DNA from: a bacterium
Lineage (GTDB): Bacteria; 4484-113; JAFGCY01
Length of the DNA stretch: 64,000 nt
Assembly (NCBI GenBank): GCA_020849855.1
Contig: JADZFO010000002.1
Span: forward strand, 104,191-168,190
Reading direction: 5' to 3'
The position numbers were made by a program, and so were the translations under genes. The notes under the pieces were generated by a model. The model was not told the DNA's origin, searched no databases, and saw nothing but the letters and a program-made list of their open reading frames with translations. Positions 6,955-14,508 of the stretch are shown here, one piece after another (position 1 is the first letter of the stretch; the number at the start of each line of letters is the position of its first letter).

Positions 6955-9096
6955 ATGAGCCGAGGCCATGCATTTTGGGCGATGCTGCTGCTGACGGGCC
7001 TGCTGGGCCTGAGCAGTGCTTCAGTCGCCGCCGAGGAGCAGCAGCCGGCTGCGGATCCCGCGCCGTCATCCAGCTCAAACGAGGACTTCTACAAGCCCTT
7101 TGGCAGTGGCGGGGACAGCGCAGGCAGCGCTGAGGTCGCGCCGGCGGCACAGCCCGCTGCCGCGGACAGTGCTGCCGCGGAGCAGGAAAGCGCCGCTGAG
7201 CCTGCCGCCGGCGAAGCAGAGGCTGCCGCCAGCGGCGAGGCCGGAGAGCAGGATTCCGCTGACCCCTCGGGCTTCTACAACAGCTTTATCCCCGGTGGCC
7301 AGGCCGGCTCCGCTGATCCGGGCTCCCCGGACGGCACGCAGGCTGAAGCCCCGGCCGAGGCTGCGACTGAAGCCGCAGCGGAAGACAGCTCGGTGGCCAT
7401 TGAGAACACCGCCGCCCAGGGCAGCGAAAGCTGGGGCGACGACTGCTGCAAGCCCGCGCCGAACCTGGACCATGAGCACGTCTTTGCCCAGGGCATCTGC
7501 GCGGACTGCGGCTGCAAGGCCGAAGGCACCGGCAACTGGATCAGCCTTGCCGGTGTATACGCCAACACCGACGGCAACATGGACTCCGTGGACCAGTACG
7601 GCTACCTGCCCCGCGAGTGGTACAGCTCGGGCAAGCTGCACTGGGGGGACAGCTATTTCTCCCGTAACCGCTTTGAGCTGCGCTGGGATGATGTCAACCG
7701 CCTCAGCGGGCGCGCCTGGAGCCGCCTGACCCTGTGGCCCATGACCCTGGAAGGCGACAGCTACATCATGCGCGGCAGCGCCTGGGACTCCTTTGGCAAC
7801 ACCCCGCTGCTGACCCAGCAGGAGGTCGCGACCGACAGCCTGCGCCTGCGCTGGCACCGCGGCGAGTGGGACAACATGCTGCTGGAGTTCCGCCAGTCGG
7901 ATGTGGACAAGAAGGGCATCACCCCGCTGGGTGACTACTCCTACCGCCGCCTGGCCTATCAGTACAACTTCGATATCGGCTGCGATGTGAAGGGCCAGTT
8001 CCGCCAGACCGGCACCTCTTTTGACGCGCCGGCGAGCGGCATCACCAACGGCGAGATTGACAGCAGCATGCTGAAGCTGGACGCCCAGCTTAGTGACGAG
8101 ATTTCAGCCTACGGCAAGCTCAGCGCCTCTGCCTATGAGTATGAGCAGATGCCGGATCCCGAGTTCGCCAGCCAGGACTACACCCTGGGCCTGCGCTATG
8201 CGCCGGACTGCGAATGGGAGTTCAGCGCCGAGTACCGCGCGAAGGAAAACGCGGACGACAACGTGGTTTCCAGCCATGTTGAGAACTTCAGCGAGTATGG
8301 CCTGTCACTGGCCTACGCGGCCGCCTGCGGCGGGCTTTACGAGGCCGGCATCCGGCACCGCGACCTGGACTACGCCAAGCTGAACATGCAGGACGCCTTT
8401 GTCTTTGGCCTGCTGCGCAGCGGCTCCATCGTCCGTCCGGTGGACGTTGCCTCGGCGACGACCATCCTGACGCCGAAGTATGACGAGGCCTGGTTCAACA
8501 TGCGCCAGCAGCTGGGCGAAGACTTCTTCTTCACTACCCGCGTGGACTACAGCCAGGGCGACATGCCTTCAAGCGAGCTGACGGCCGCCGGCAGCAGCAG
8601 CCTGTTCTATGACAAGCGCCTGAGCCGGACCCACGGCCTGAGCTATGTCTATGACAACAACAACCAGTTTGACTTCGCCCTGCACAGCAGCGAGCTGAGC
8701 AATGACGGCCGGGCCAGCGACTTCGATGAAAACTACTTCGAGACAGTCTGGACCCATGCCATGGATGACGGCCGCTTCTTCTCCCTGGCCTACCGCGGCA
8801 GCGAGGCCGAGCTGGCCGTCCCTGGCAACACGGATGGCTATACGACGGACAACAGCGGTTACGTGGCGAGCTACAGCAATGACGATGAGGATGTCAGCTA
8901 TGCGCTGCGCCTGGGCCTGGACGACGGCAGCGGAGCTGAGGAGTACACCCAGACCAGCGCCGGGGCCGATTTCAAGTTCAAGTGCCTTGGCCCGGTGGGT
9001 CTGCATCTGGAGTGGTATGACCGCAGTTACGGCAACTTTCCGGGCCTGAGCGCCTCGGCCATGACCGTCGCTGTGGACTACAAACTGGAGTTCTAA
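6955..9096 (+). CDS. MtrB/PioB-like outer-membrane porin of the cytochrome conduit
   Basis: A 713-residue exported protein. A signal peptide ends near residue 24 (SSASVAA). It is followed by an unusual Ala/Glu/Pro/Ser-rich stretch of about 120 residues, in which SGFYNSFIPGG echoes the earlier EDFYKPFGSGG. Next comes a cysteine cluster (DDCCKP then CADCGCK, residues about 163-185). The rest (about 190-713) shows alternating amphipathic strands and aromatic girdles and ends in a C-terminal phenylalanine (KLEF), the outer-membrane beta-barrel signal. In MtrB-family proteins the barrel encloses a multiheme cytochrome, which fits the cytochrome gene 15 nt upstream. The site GGGGGAAGG precedes the ATG. 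The family call rests on context, barrel pattern and cysteines rather than a specific long match. Confidence 0.75.
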   Translation: MSRGHAFWAMLLLTGLLGLSSASVAAEEQQPAADPAPSSSSNEDFYKPFGSGGDSAGSAEVAPAAQPAAADSAAAEQESAAEPAAGEAEAAASGEAGEQDSADPSGFYNSFIPGGQAGSADPGSPDGTQAEAPAEAATEAAAEDSSVAIENTAAQGSESWGDDCCKPAPNLDHEHVFAQGICADCGCKAEGTGNWISLAGVYANTDGNMDSVDQYGYLPREWYSSGKLHWGDSYFSRNRFELRWDDVNRLSGRAWSRLTLWPMTLEGDSYIMRGSAWDSFGNTPLLTQQEVATDSLRLRWHRGEWDNMLLEFRQSDVDKKGITPLGDYSYRRLAYQYNFDIGCDVKGQFRQTGTSFDAPASGITNGEIDSSMLKLDAQLSDEISAYGKLSASAYEYEQMPDPEFASQDYTLGLRYAPDCEWEFSAEYRAKENADDNVVSSHVENFSEYGLSLAYAAACGGLYEAGIRHRDLDYAKLNMQDAFVFGLLRSGSIVRPVDVASATTILTPKYDEAWFNMRQQLGEDFFFTTRVDYSQGDMPSSELTAAGSSSLFYDKRLSRTHGLSYVYDNNNQFDFALHSSELSNDGRASDFDENYFETVWTHAMDDGRFFSLAYRGSEAELAVPGNTDGYTTDNSGYVASYSNDDEDVSYALRLGLDDGSGAEEYTQTSAGADFKFKCLGPVGLHLEWYDRSYGNFPGLSASAMTVAVDYKLEF

Positions 9097-9108
9097 CTAT
9101 CCGCTGTT

Positions 9109-9121
9109 GCGCTTGAAGCGC
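9109..9121. promoter_or_regulatory. GCGCTT-G-AAGCGC palindrome
   Basis: A perfect 6+6 bp palindrome around one base, 12 nt after the porin stop. It could be an operator for the downstream cytochrome gene or part of an mRNA end. Confidence 0.35.
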
Positions 9122-9130
9122 TGTGACAAT

Positions 9131-9167
9131 CAAAATGGGATATATACGATAAGTTCCGCCCATTTTG
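9131..9167. promoter_or_regulatory. 9-bp inverted repeat overlapping the tetraheme cytochrome promoter
   Basis: CAAAATGGG at 9131-9139 and CCCATTTTG at 9159-9167 are perfect inverted copies separated by 19 bp. A TATAAT box follows at 9173-9178, so the repeat covers the expected -35 region. This layout suits a dimeric regulator. Confidence 0.5.
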
Positions 9168-9172
9168 AACGA

Positions 9173-9178
9173 TATAAT
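9173..9178 (+). promoter_or_regulatory. -10 box of tetraheme cytochrome gene
   Basis: A perfect TATAAT, 42 nt before ATG 9221. The -35 position is poor, and the inverted repeat lies there. Confidence 0.5.
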
Positions 9179-9220
9179 CTTGGGAGGCGTCATGCAGATG
9201 AGGCCTTCTGGAGGTGTGTT

Positions 9221-9712
9221 ATGAGCAAAGTGTTTGCCTGGGCGATACCCGTCCTGCTCGTCCTGGGTTTCGCATTCAGTCCGGTTGATGCTGACGAGAA
9301 CAAGTTCGTGGGTGACCCTGAGAAGAACTGCAAGCTCTGCCATAAGGAGCAGGTGGCTGCCTGGAGCAAGTGGCCGATGGCCAAGGCCTGGGACCGCCTG
9401 AACGACAAGCAGAAGAAGGATGAGAAGTGCATCGGCTGCCATGTGACCGGCTATAAGAAGCCGGGCGGGTTTACCAGCTTCGACAAGACCCCCAAGCTGG
9501 TGGGCATCCAGTGCGAGTCCTGCCATGGCCCGGCCGGCGACCACATGAAGGTCCCGATGAACGACAAGGCCAAGAAGAAGAGCACGATGGCTACGCCCAA
9601 CGAGGCCAACTGCAAGACCTGCCACAAGAAGGAAGGCAACCCGAACTTCAAGGACTTCAAGTACAGCGAGGCCGTCAAGAAGCTGGCTGACCACAAGCCC
9701 AAGAAGAAGTAG
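9221..9712 (+). CDS. tetraheme c-type cytochrome (c554-like fold)
   Basis: A 163-residue exported protein with a signal peptide ending near residue 25 (SPVDA-D). Four CXXCH sites are present: CKLCH, CIGCH, CESCH and CKTCH. The order NCKLCHKEQVAAW, CIGCHVTGYKKPGGF, GIQCESCHGPAGDH matches the cytochrome c554/multiheme nitrite-reductase-related family of periplasmic electron carriers. The tail is lysine-rich (HKPKKK). ATG 9221 has GGAGG 6 nt upstream; a longer in-frame start at 9107 would run through the promoter. It is probably the periplasmic electron supplier to the cytochrome-porin pair upstream, though it has its own promoter. Confidence 0.85.
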   Translation: MSKVFAWAIPVLLVLGFAFSPVDADENKFVGDPEKNCKLCHKEQVAAWSKWPMAKAWDRLNDKQKKDEKCIGCHVTGYKKPGGFTSFDKTPKLVGIQCESCHGPAGDHMKVPMNDKAKKKSTMATPNEANCKTCHKKEGNPNFKDFKYSEAVKKLADHKPKKK

Positions 9713-9742
9713 CTCGCCGGAGCAGACCCAACTACGACAAAG

Positions 9743-9771
9743 AAAAGCCACGGCCCCGGCCGTGGCTTTTT
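9743..9771 (+). terminator. intrinsic terminator
   Basis: A GCCACGGC/GCCGTGGC stem flanked by AAAA and TTTTT, 30 nt after the tetraheme cytochrome stop. The flanking A-run means it can also end transcripts of the convergent multicopper oxidase gene. Confidence 0.85.
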
Positions 9772-9795
9772 GCTTTCAGTGCGAACGCATGCTGA

Positions 9796-11319
9796 TCAGG
9801 GCAGCACACGAAACTCGCCCATCATCCCCAGCTCCTGATGGTGCAGGATATGGCAGTGATAGGGCCAGAGGCCGGGATGACCGTCATAGACAACCGCCAG
9901 CTCATAGATCTGGTCGCCATACTCGGTGGTTGGCAGGTTGACTGTGTCCTTCCAGGCGCGGTAAGGGTAGGGCTCGCCGTCGATCCTGAGGATCTGGAAG
10001 CGGAAGCCGTGGAGGTGCAGGGGGTGGTCCATCGGGGTGTGGTTGTTGAAGCGCCAGATCTCCGTTGTCCCAAGCCGGGGCTCAAAGACCGGCACATCCG
10101 GGAATACCTTGCCGTTGATCCTGAATTCCACCCCCAGCTGGCCGCCGCCGTGGCCGCCGCTGCTTGCGCCGTGCCCGCCGGGGTCCATGGCGACCGGGTC
10201 ACTGGGCACAATTGAGTTCAGGATGAAGCTGCGGGTGGCGACCGGCTCTCCGGGCGGCGGGATGCTGGCCAGGCTGGCTGGCAGGGCGGGCGGCTCTCCA
10301 GCGCTCTCTTCGCTGTAGCTCAGGAAGAGCAGCGGGGTCTGCGGGTCCGGCACGTATGAGGGCACGAAGCGCAGGTGCGGGTAAACCAGGCTGTCCAGCG
10401 AGGCCGCGCCGCCCGAGGCCGGGGTACTGACCACGATCTCGTTACGCTCGCCGGGCCCCATCACGATTTCGCTCATTTCGACCGGGGCCTCGATCAGACC
10501 GCCGTCAGTTCCCACCAGATGGAAGCTCTGCCCCGGCAGGCCGAGCTTGTAGACCCGCGCTGCGGCTGCGTCGAGGATGTACCAGCGCTCAAGGCTGCCA
10601 CGCGCCAGCTCCAGCTGCGGCCGGATCTGGCCGTTGACCAGCAGGGTGTTACCGGTGGTGCCCAGTGAGTGCTCGATCTCGTTGTGCGCGCGCGTGGAGG
10701 CCGGGACGACCTGCCCGGCGCTGTCCAGCTCGATGTCACTCAGCACCAGCACGCGGCTGGGCAGATCGGCCAGCGGGTCGGCGGGGTCGCGCACGAGGAT
10801 CGTGCCATAGAGCCCGCGGCTGAACTGGTCGTCGCCGGCGAAGTGCGGGTGGTACCAGTAGAGCCCGGCATCCGGCAGGGTGAAGCGGTACTCAAAGCTG
10901 TCGCCGGGCGGCACGGGGTCCTGGCTGGTGTGCGCGCCGTCCATGGCCTGCGGCAGGCGGATGCCGTGCCAGTGGACCATCGTTTCCATGGGCAGCTCGT
11001 TGCGGAAGTGGACCAGCAACTCGTCGCCCACATTGGCCTCAATCTGCGGCCCGGGGAGCTGGCCGTTGTAGGTCCAGACCTCGCTGGGCCGGCCGGCGAT
11101 GAACTCATACTGCGAGACCTGCGCGGTCAAGTTGATCTCGATCACGCGCGGATCCGGGCTGAGGTCCTTAGCCAGCGCCGGCTGTCGCAGAGCCTGGCCG
11201 GCCACACCGGTGCGGATGAACTCAGGCAGCGGCGCACCGCCACGGTTGCTGGTCGCGCAGGCGCTGCAGACCAGCAGCAGGCAGGCGCTTGCCAGCAGGC
11301 CGGATTGTAAGTGAGTCAC
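9796..11319 (-). CDS. multicopper oxidase lipoprotein
   Basis: 507 residues. The lipoprotein-type signal (LLLVCSAC-A) has a cysteine at -3, so it is slightly atypical. All four copper-ligand blocks are present: HWHG, YWYHPHF, HPLHLHGF and the C-terminal YHCHILHHQELGMM with T1 and T2/T3 ligands. Three cupredoxin domains are expected. The family couples oxidation of metal ions or phenolics to reduction of O2. A His/Gly-rich insertion (GGHGASSGGHGGG, about residue 385) could bind metal. The start is GTG 11319, preceded by TAGAAT and a 6-nt gap (leaderless). The gene converges on the cytochrome cluster and is not in its operon, so a role in that chain is only inferred. Confidence 0.9.
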   Translation of the reverse strand: MTHLQSGLLASACLLLVCSACATSNRGGAPLPEFIRTGVAGQALRQPALAKDLSPDPRVIEINLTAQVSQYEFIAGRPSEVWTYNGQLPGPQIEANVGDELLVHFRNELPMETMVHWHGIRLPQAMDGAHTSQDPVPPGDSFEYRFTLPDAGLYWYHPHFAGDDQFSRGLYGTILVRDPADPLADLPSRVLVLSDIELDSAGQVVPASTRAHNEIEHSLGTTGNTLLVNGQIRPQLELARGSLERWYILDAAAARVYKLGLPGQSFHLVGTDGGLIEAPVEMSEIVMGPGERNEIVVSTPASGGAASLDSLVYPHLRFVPSYVPDPQTPLLFLSYSEESAGEPPALPASLASIPPPGEPVATRSFILNSIVPSDPVAMDPGGHGASSGGHGGGQLGVEFRINGKVFPDVPVFEPRLGTTEIWRFNNHTPMDHPLHLHGFRFQILRIDGEPYPYRAWKDTVNLPTTEYGDQIYELAVVYDGHPGLWPYHCHILHHQELGMMGEFRVLP

Positions 11320-11325
11320 TGGCTA

Positions 11326-11331
11326 ATTCTA
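11326..11331 (-). promoter_or_regulatory. TANNNT box, leaderless start of multicopper oxidase
   Basis: TAGAAT ends 6 nt before GTG 11319 and there is no Shine-Dalgarno sequence. The expected transcription start is at the start codon. Confidence 0.6.
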
Positions 11332-11411
11332 CTACAATGCATAGTAGGGTTGTCACTGTTCCGGCTGATCACAAGCATGCTCTGGCTGGCTGATCCTGGC
11401 GACTTGCCGTC

Positions 11412-11417
11412 TACAAT
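11412..11417 (+). promoter_or_regulatory. TANNNT box, leaderless start of sugar transferase
   Basis: TACAAT ends 6 nt before ATG 11424. Confidence 0.6.
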
Positions 11418-11423
11418 AGGCTC

Positions 11424-12746
11424 ATGCCCCGCGGGCCCTCCATCCTGCATCTGCTGGCCGACTGCGCCGCTGTACTGCTGGCCTTCTGGCTGGCTTTCTG
11501 GCTGCGCTTTTCCAGTGGCTTGATCCCGGCGCCGCTGGGACAGATCAGCCCGGCGCAGTGGTGGCTGCTGGCAGGCATCAGCACGGCCTTGTGGCTGCTG
11601 ATACTGGCGCTGCATGGCGCCTACTACGCCCGCCTCAAGCAGAGCTTCGCCGCCGAGCTTGGCGCGGTGACCAGCTCGGTGGCCCAGGGCTTTGTCGCCA
11701 CCATCGTGCTGACCTTCAGCCTGCGTGGCCTGCCCGACAGCCGCCTGGCCCTGCTGCTGGCGGTGGCCTTCGCCTGGATTTATCTTGCTGGGTATCGATG
11801 GTTTTTCAGCCGCGCCAGGGCTGGCCGTCAGCGTGCCGTTTTGGTCGGCAGCGGTCCGATTCTGGAGTATCTTGCCCGACAGTTCGATTCAGGACGTAGC
11901 CGCTACAGATTCCTGGCGCAAGCTGAGCGCGTTGAAGAGCTGACCGATGATTGGCTTACGCGGGCCGATGCGGTCTTCTGCGATGCTGCTGAGGCCAACA
12001 GCGTAGTCACACGATTGAAAAGTCTGCGCGGAGGGCAACTGCAGGCTGAGCTTCATATCCTTCCCAATACTGAGATCGCCAGTAACTCGGGATTTCGTGC
12101 CGAGAACATCGAAGGCACTCTCGTGCTTTCGCTCAAGAGCTCGGCTGATCTGGCCGTGATGCGGCGGGCCAAGCGCGCGCTGGACATCCCGCTGGCCCTG
12201 CTGGGCATCCTCGTGACCTCGCCGCTGTGGCTGCTGTGCATCCTTGGCATCGCGCTGACGATGCCCGGCCCGCTGTTCTTCCAGCACAAGCGCCGCGGGC
12301 TCTTTGGCCGGCCCTTCGGGCTCTACAAGTTCCGCAGCATGGTCAGGGACGCGCATCTGATAAAGGTCGAGGACATGAGCGGCTTTGACGACAAGTACAA
12401 GCTGAAGAACGACCCGCGCATCACGCCCTTTGGCAAGTTCATGCGGCGCATGAGCCTCGACGAACTGCCGCAGTTCCTGAACATCCTGCGCGGCGAGCTG
12501 AGCCTCGTCGGCCCGCGGCCGATTGTGGAGGCCGAGCTGGAGAAGTACGGGGTCTGGGGCGGCCTGCTGAACACTGTGCCGCCGGGGCTGAGCGGCCTGT
12601 GGCAGGTCTCGGGCCGCAGCGACACCAGCTACCAGGAACGCATCGACTTCGACCTCTACTACATCAACAACTGGAGTCTTGGCCTGGACCTGCTGATCCT
12701 GCTGCGGACGATACCGGCGGTGCTGAGCAGGAAGGGCGCGTATTGA
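11424..12746 (+). CDS. polyprenyl-phosphate sugar-1-phosphate transferase (WbaP/ExoY type)
   Basis: A 440-residue membrane enzyme that should load the first sugar phosphate onto undecaprenyl phosphate for exopolysaccharide or O-antigen synthesis. About four N-terminal transmembrane helices (residues 5-125) and a nucleotide-binding-like middle are followed by the catalytic bacterial sugar transferase domain (about 245-440). That domain shows KRALDI, PLFFQHKRRG, YKFRSM, RMSLDELPQFLNILRGELSLVGPRP and SGLWQVSGRSD. The C-terminus KGAY is the usual family end, so the gene is intact. Bases about 11780-12160 have visibly different codon use from the two ends. The stop codon is immediately followed by the inverted repeat of the GxxExxY unit. 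No other polysaccharide genes are adjacent. Confidence 0.9.
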   Translation: MPRGPSILHLLADCAAVLLAFWLAFWLRFSSGLIPAPLGQISPAQWWLLAGISTALWLLILALHGAYYARLKQSFAAELGAVTSSVAQGFVATIVLTFSLRGLPDSRLALLLAVAFAWIYLAGYRWFFSRARAGRQRAVLVGSGPILEYLARQFDSGRSRYRFLAQAERVEELTDDWLTRADAVFCDAAEANSVVTRLKSLRGGQLQAELHILPNTEIASNSGFRAENIEGTLVLSLKSSADLAVMRRAKRALDIPLALLGILVTSPLWLLCILGIALTMPGPLFFQHKRRGLFGRPFGLYKFRSMVRDAHLIKVEDMSGFDDKYKLKNDPRITPFGKFMRRMSLDELPQFLNILRGELSLVGPRPIVEAELEKYGVWGGLLNTVPPGLSGLWQVSGRSDTSYQERIDFDLYYINNWSLGLDLLILLRTIPAVLSRKGAY

Positions 12747-12777
12747 TTTCAACACAGAGAACACTGAGAACACTGAG
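12747..12777 (+). repeat. left inverted repeat of GxxExxY unit
   Basis: The arm starts TTTCAACACAGAGAACAC and continues with the same 9-mer. It pairs with 13196-13226 with mismatches at positions 10 and 19 only. Confidence 0.8.
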
Positions 12778-12800
12778 ATAAGACAAATCTGGAAACACAA

Positions 12801-13190
12801 ATGAACTCAGAAAGTGCAGTTGTCAGGGATGCCCTTACGGAGGCAGTGATTGGTGCTGCTATCGAAGTTCACCGCACAATCGGCCCTGGAATGCTGGAGA
12901 ATGCCTATAACCAGTGCCTGTGCCACGAACTCCATCTTCGTCAATTAGCATTCCAGCGCGAAGTTCCTCTGCCGTTGAACTACAAGGGTATCCGGCTGGA
13001 CTGCGGGTATCGTCTGGACATTGTTGTAGAGGGGCGTTTGGTATTGGAGCTCAAAGCGATCGACAAGGTCCTGCCTGTCCATAAACAGCAACTGCTCTCC
13101 TACCTTCGAATGGGCGGATACAACACTGGACTGCTCATCAACTTTAGTGCCTATAAGCTCGTCAATGGGCTTACCAGACTAGTGCTTTAG
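12801..13190 (+). CDS. GxxExxY family protein (PD-(D/E)XK nuclease-like)
   Basis: 129 residues. It carries the name-giving motif GMLENAY (residues about 34-40) in IGPGMLENAYNQCLCHEL. A nuclease-like core follows: RLDIVVEGRLVLELKA gives the D...E-x-K triad, then HKQQLLSYLRMGGYNTGLLINF. The GxxExxY family is widespread in environmental bacteria, often in several copies per genome, and its function is unknown. The ATG has only a weak purine site (GGAAAC). The gene sits inside 31-bp inverted repeats, which suggests the protein and repeats move or act together. Confidence 0.85.
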   Translation: MNSESAVVRDALTEAVIGAAIEVHRTIGPGMLENAYNQCLCHELHLRQLAFQREVPLPLNYKGIRLDCGYRLDIVVEGRLVLELKAIDKVLPVHKQQLLSYLRMGGYNTGLLINFSAYKLVNGLTRLVL

Positions 13191-14482
13191 TCTTCCTCAG
13201 TGTTCTCGGTGTTCTCAGTGTTGAAAGGTATTCCTGCACTTAGTAATGTGTCGTCATACCTGATCACCTCATGCTCAGGCGCGCCGATGACCCTCCGGCG
13301 CACCAGCACGAACTCGACCCTGCCTTTGCCGCCGGTCTGGGCCTGGACCCCCCGGGCGATGCCAAGGTAAGTCGCAGGCTCAGGGAAGGGCGGGGTGTTG
13401 AGCCGCTTGAAGCACCAGCTGTAGATGTCCAGCTCATAGCTGTCAATGTCCACGCCCTTCAGTTCCTGCTGCACGCTTGGCGGCAGCGCGTCCCGTGCGA
13501 TCTTGTCCACATAGACATAGCCCTTGTCGATATTGCCGCAGTAGAGCGCGGAGCTGAAATAGGCCGGCCAGAGGTTCCACAGGCTGAGAAGTGGCAGCAG
13601 GATGAAGAGCAGCAGAGCCAGGTGCTGCGGCCAGCTTTGCAGGCGCAGGCGCGGCAGCAGCAGATCCCGCGTGCTCCACTGCGCCGGGCCGCCGAAGAGC
13701 ACCAGCAGCAGCAGGATCATCACGATGTTCCAGGGCCAAACCACGCTGTTCCAGTTGTGGCCCAGGGGGCCGAGCAGGCCGAGGATGCACAGGTGCATCA
13801 GCGCCGCGCCGATGATCCCGGCCCAGCGCAGCCCGGGAACAAGCAGCAGCACACCAAGCAGGATCTCGCCGACCGGCACGGCGATGGTCAGCGGGCCGAG
13901 CAGGCTGGCAGAGAGGCCAACGTGCAGCCGGTCCAGGGGCTGCAGCATCCAGGCCAGCACATCCGGCCCGAACTCCGGCGTGAACTTCTGCAGGCCGCTG
14001 TAGAAGTAGGTCCCGGCCAGCAGCAGGCGGGCGCCATGCAGGCCGCTGCGCAGGCCCTCACTGTGCCGCGCGGCCGCGGCCGTCGCGGAACTGCCGCTGT
14101 ACCACAGCAGCATGGCGATCAGCGCTGCGTAGCCATAGGCCCAGGGCTGGCAGCGCAGGATGTCCGCGGCGCAGAGCAGAAGCAGCACAAACAGCATCAG
14201 CAGCCCGGCCGGCCGGCGCCAGCGCGGCAGCATGAGCATCAGGGCGGCCGCGAGTGGCAGCAGCAGGCCGAGCGTCGCGGCAAAGCTGCTTAGCGCCGCA
14301 AAGGCGGGCGTCAGGGGAACGTTGACCAGGTCGCTGCGCGTTTGCCACAGGGCGGGGCTGAGCAGGCGACCGCTGAAGAGTCCCAGCGCCGCCAGCAGCA
14401 GAACGTGTTCGGCCCGGGCGGCATCACTGGCCCAGGCCATCTGCCGCTGCCGGTCCGCCGGCTTTGCCGCCTCAGCTTCCAC
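13187..14482 (-). CDS. polytopic membrane protein, DoxX/HTTM-like
   Basis: A 431-residue protein with about nine hydrophobic segments between residues 25 and 310, then a soluble C-terminal part of about 100 residues. GARLLLAGTYFYSGLQKF and the following helices resemble the DoxX-like/vitamin-K-carboxylase-like membrane fold, but I see no catalytic signature. The start is GTG 14482 with TAACAT ending 6 nt upstream. The last residues FNTENTENTEED are encoded by the inverted repeat of the adjacent GxxExxY unit, so the native C-terminus has been replaced. The gene overlaps the end of the GxxExxY gene by 4 bp, tail to tail. Confidence 0.6.
   Translation of the reverse strand: MEAEAAKPADRQRQMAWASDAARAEHVLLLAALGLFSGRLLSPALWQTRSDLVNVPLTPAFAALSSFAATLGLLLPLAAALMLMLPRWRRPAGLLMLFVLLLLCAADILRCQPWAYGYAALIAMLLWYSGSSATAAAARHSEGLRSGLHGARLLLAGTYFYSGLQKFTPEFGPDVLAWMLQPLDRLHVGLSASLLGPLTIAVPVGEILLGVLLLVPGLRWAGIIGAALMHLCILGLLGPLGHNWNSVVWPWNIVMILLLLVLFGGPAQWSTRDLLLPRLRLQSWPQHLALLLFILLPLLSLWNLWPAYFSSALYCGNIDKGYVYVDKIARDALPPSVQQELKGVDIDSYELDIYSWCFKRLNTPPFPEPATYLGIARGVQAQTGGKGRVEFVLVRRRVIGAPEHEVIRYDDTLLSAGIPFNTENTENTEED
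13196..13226 (-). repeat. right inverted repeat of GxxExxY unit
   Basis: An inverted copy of 12747-12777. Read on the minus strand it begins TTTCAACACTGAGAACAC. It encodes the C-terminal residues of the membrane protein at 13187-14482. Confidence 0.8.
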
Positions 14483-14488
14483 GCAGCA

Positions 14489-14494
14489 ATGTTA
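14489..14494 (-). promoter_or_regulatory. TANNNT box, leaderless start of membrane protein
   Basis: TAACAT ends 6 nt before GTG 14482. Confidence 0.55.
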
Positions 14495-14508
14495 GCAAGC
14501 TGCGGCGA

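Larger units (their letters stand above)
12747..13226. mobile_element. inverted-repeat unit carrying a GxxExxY gene
   Basis: A 480-bp unit bounded by near-perfect inverted repeats at 12747-12777 and 13196-13226 (29 of 31 bases match). Each arm reads TTTCAACAC followed by tandem GAGAACACT-type 9-mers. The only gene inside is the GxxExxY protein, with no transposase. The left end abuts the stop codon of the sugar transferase and the right end supplies the last codons of the minus-strand membrane protein. GTATT occurs just outside both ends (12740-12744 and 13228-13232), a possible but unproven target duplication. Confidence 0.65.

Noticed and set aside
12740..13232. GTATT target-site duplication around the GxxExxY unit
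   Set aside because: The 5-bp match lies at unequal distances (2 nt and 1 nt) from the repeat ends, so chance is quite likely; noted only as a possibility.
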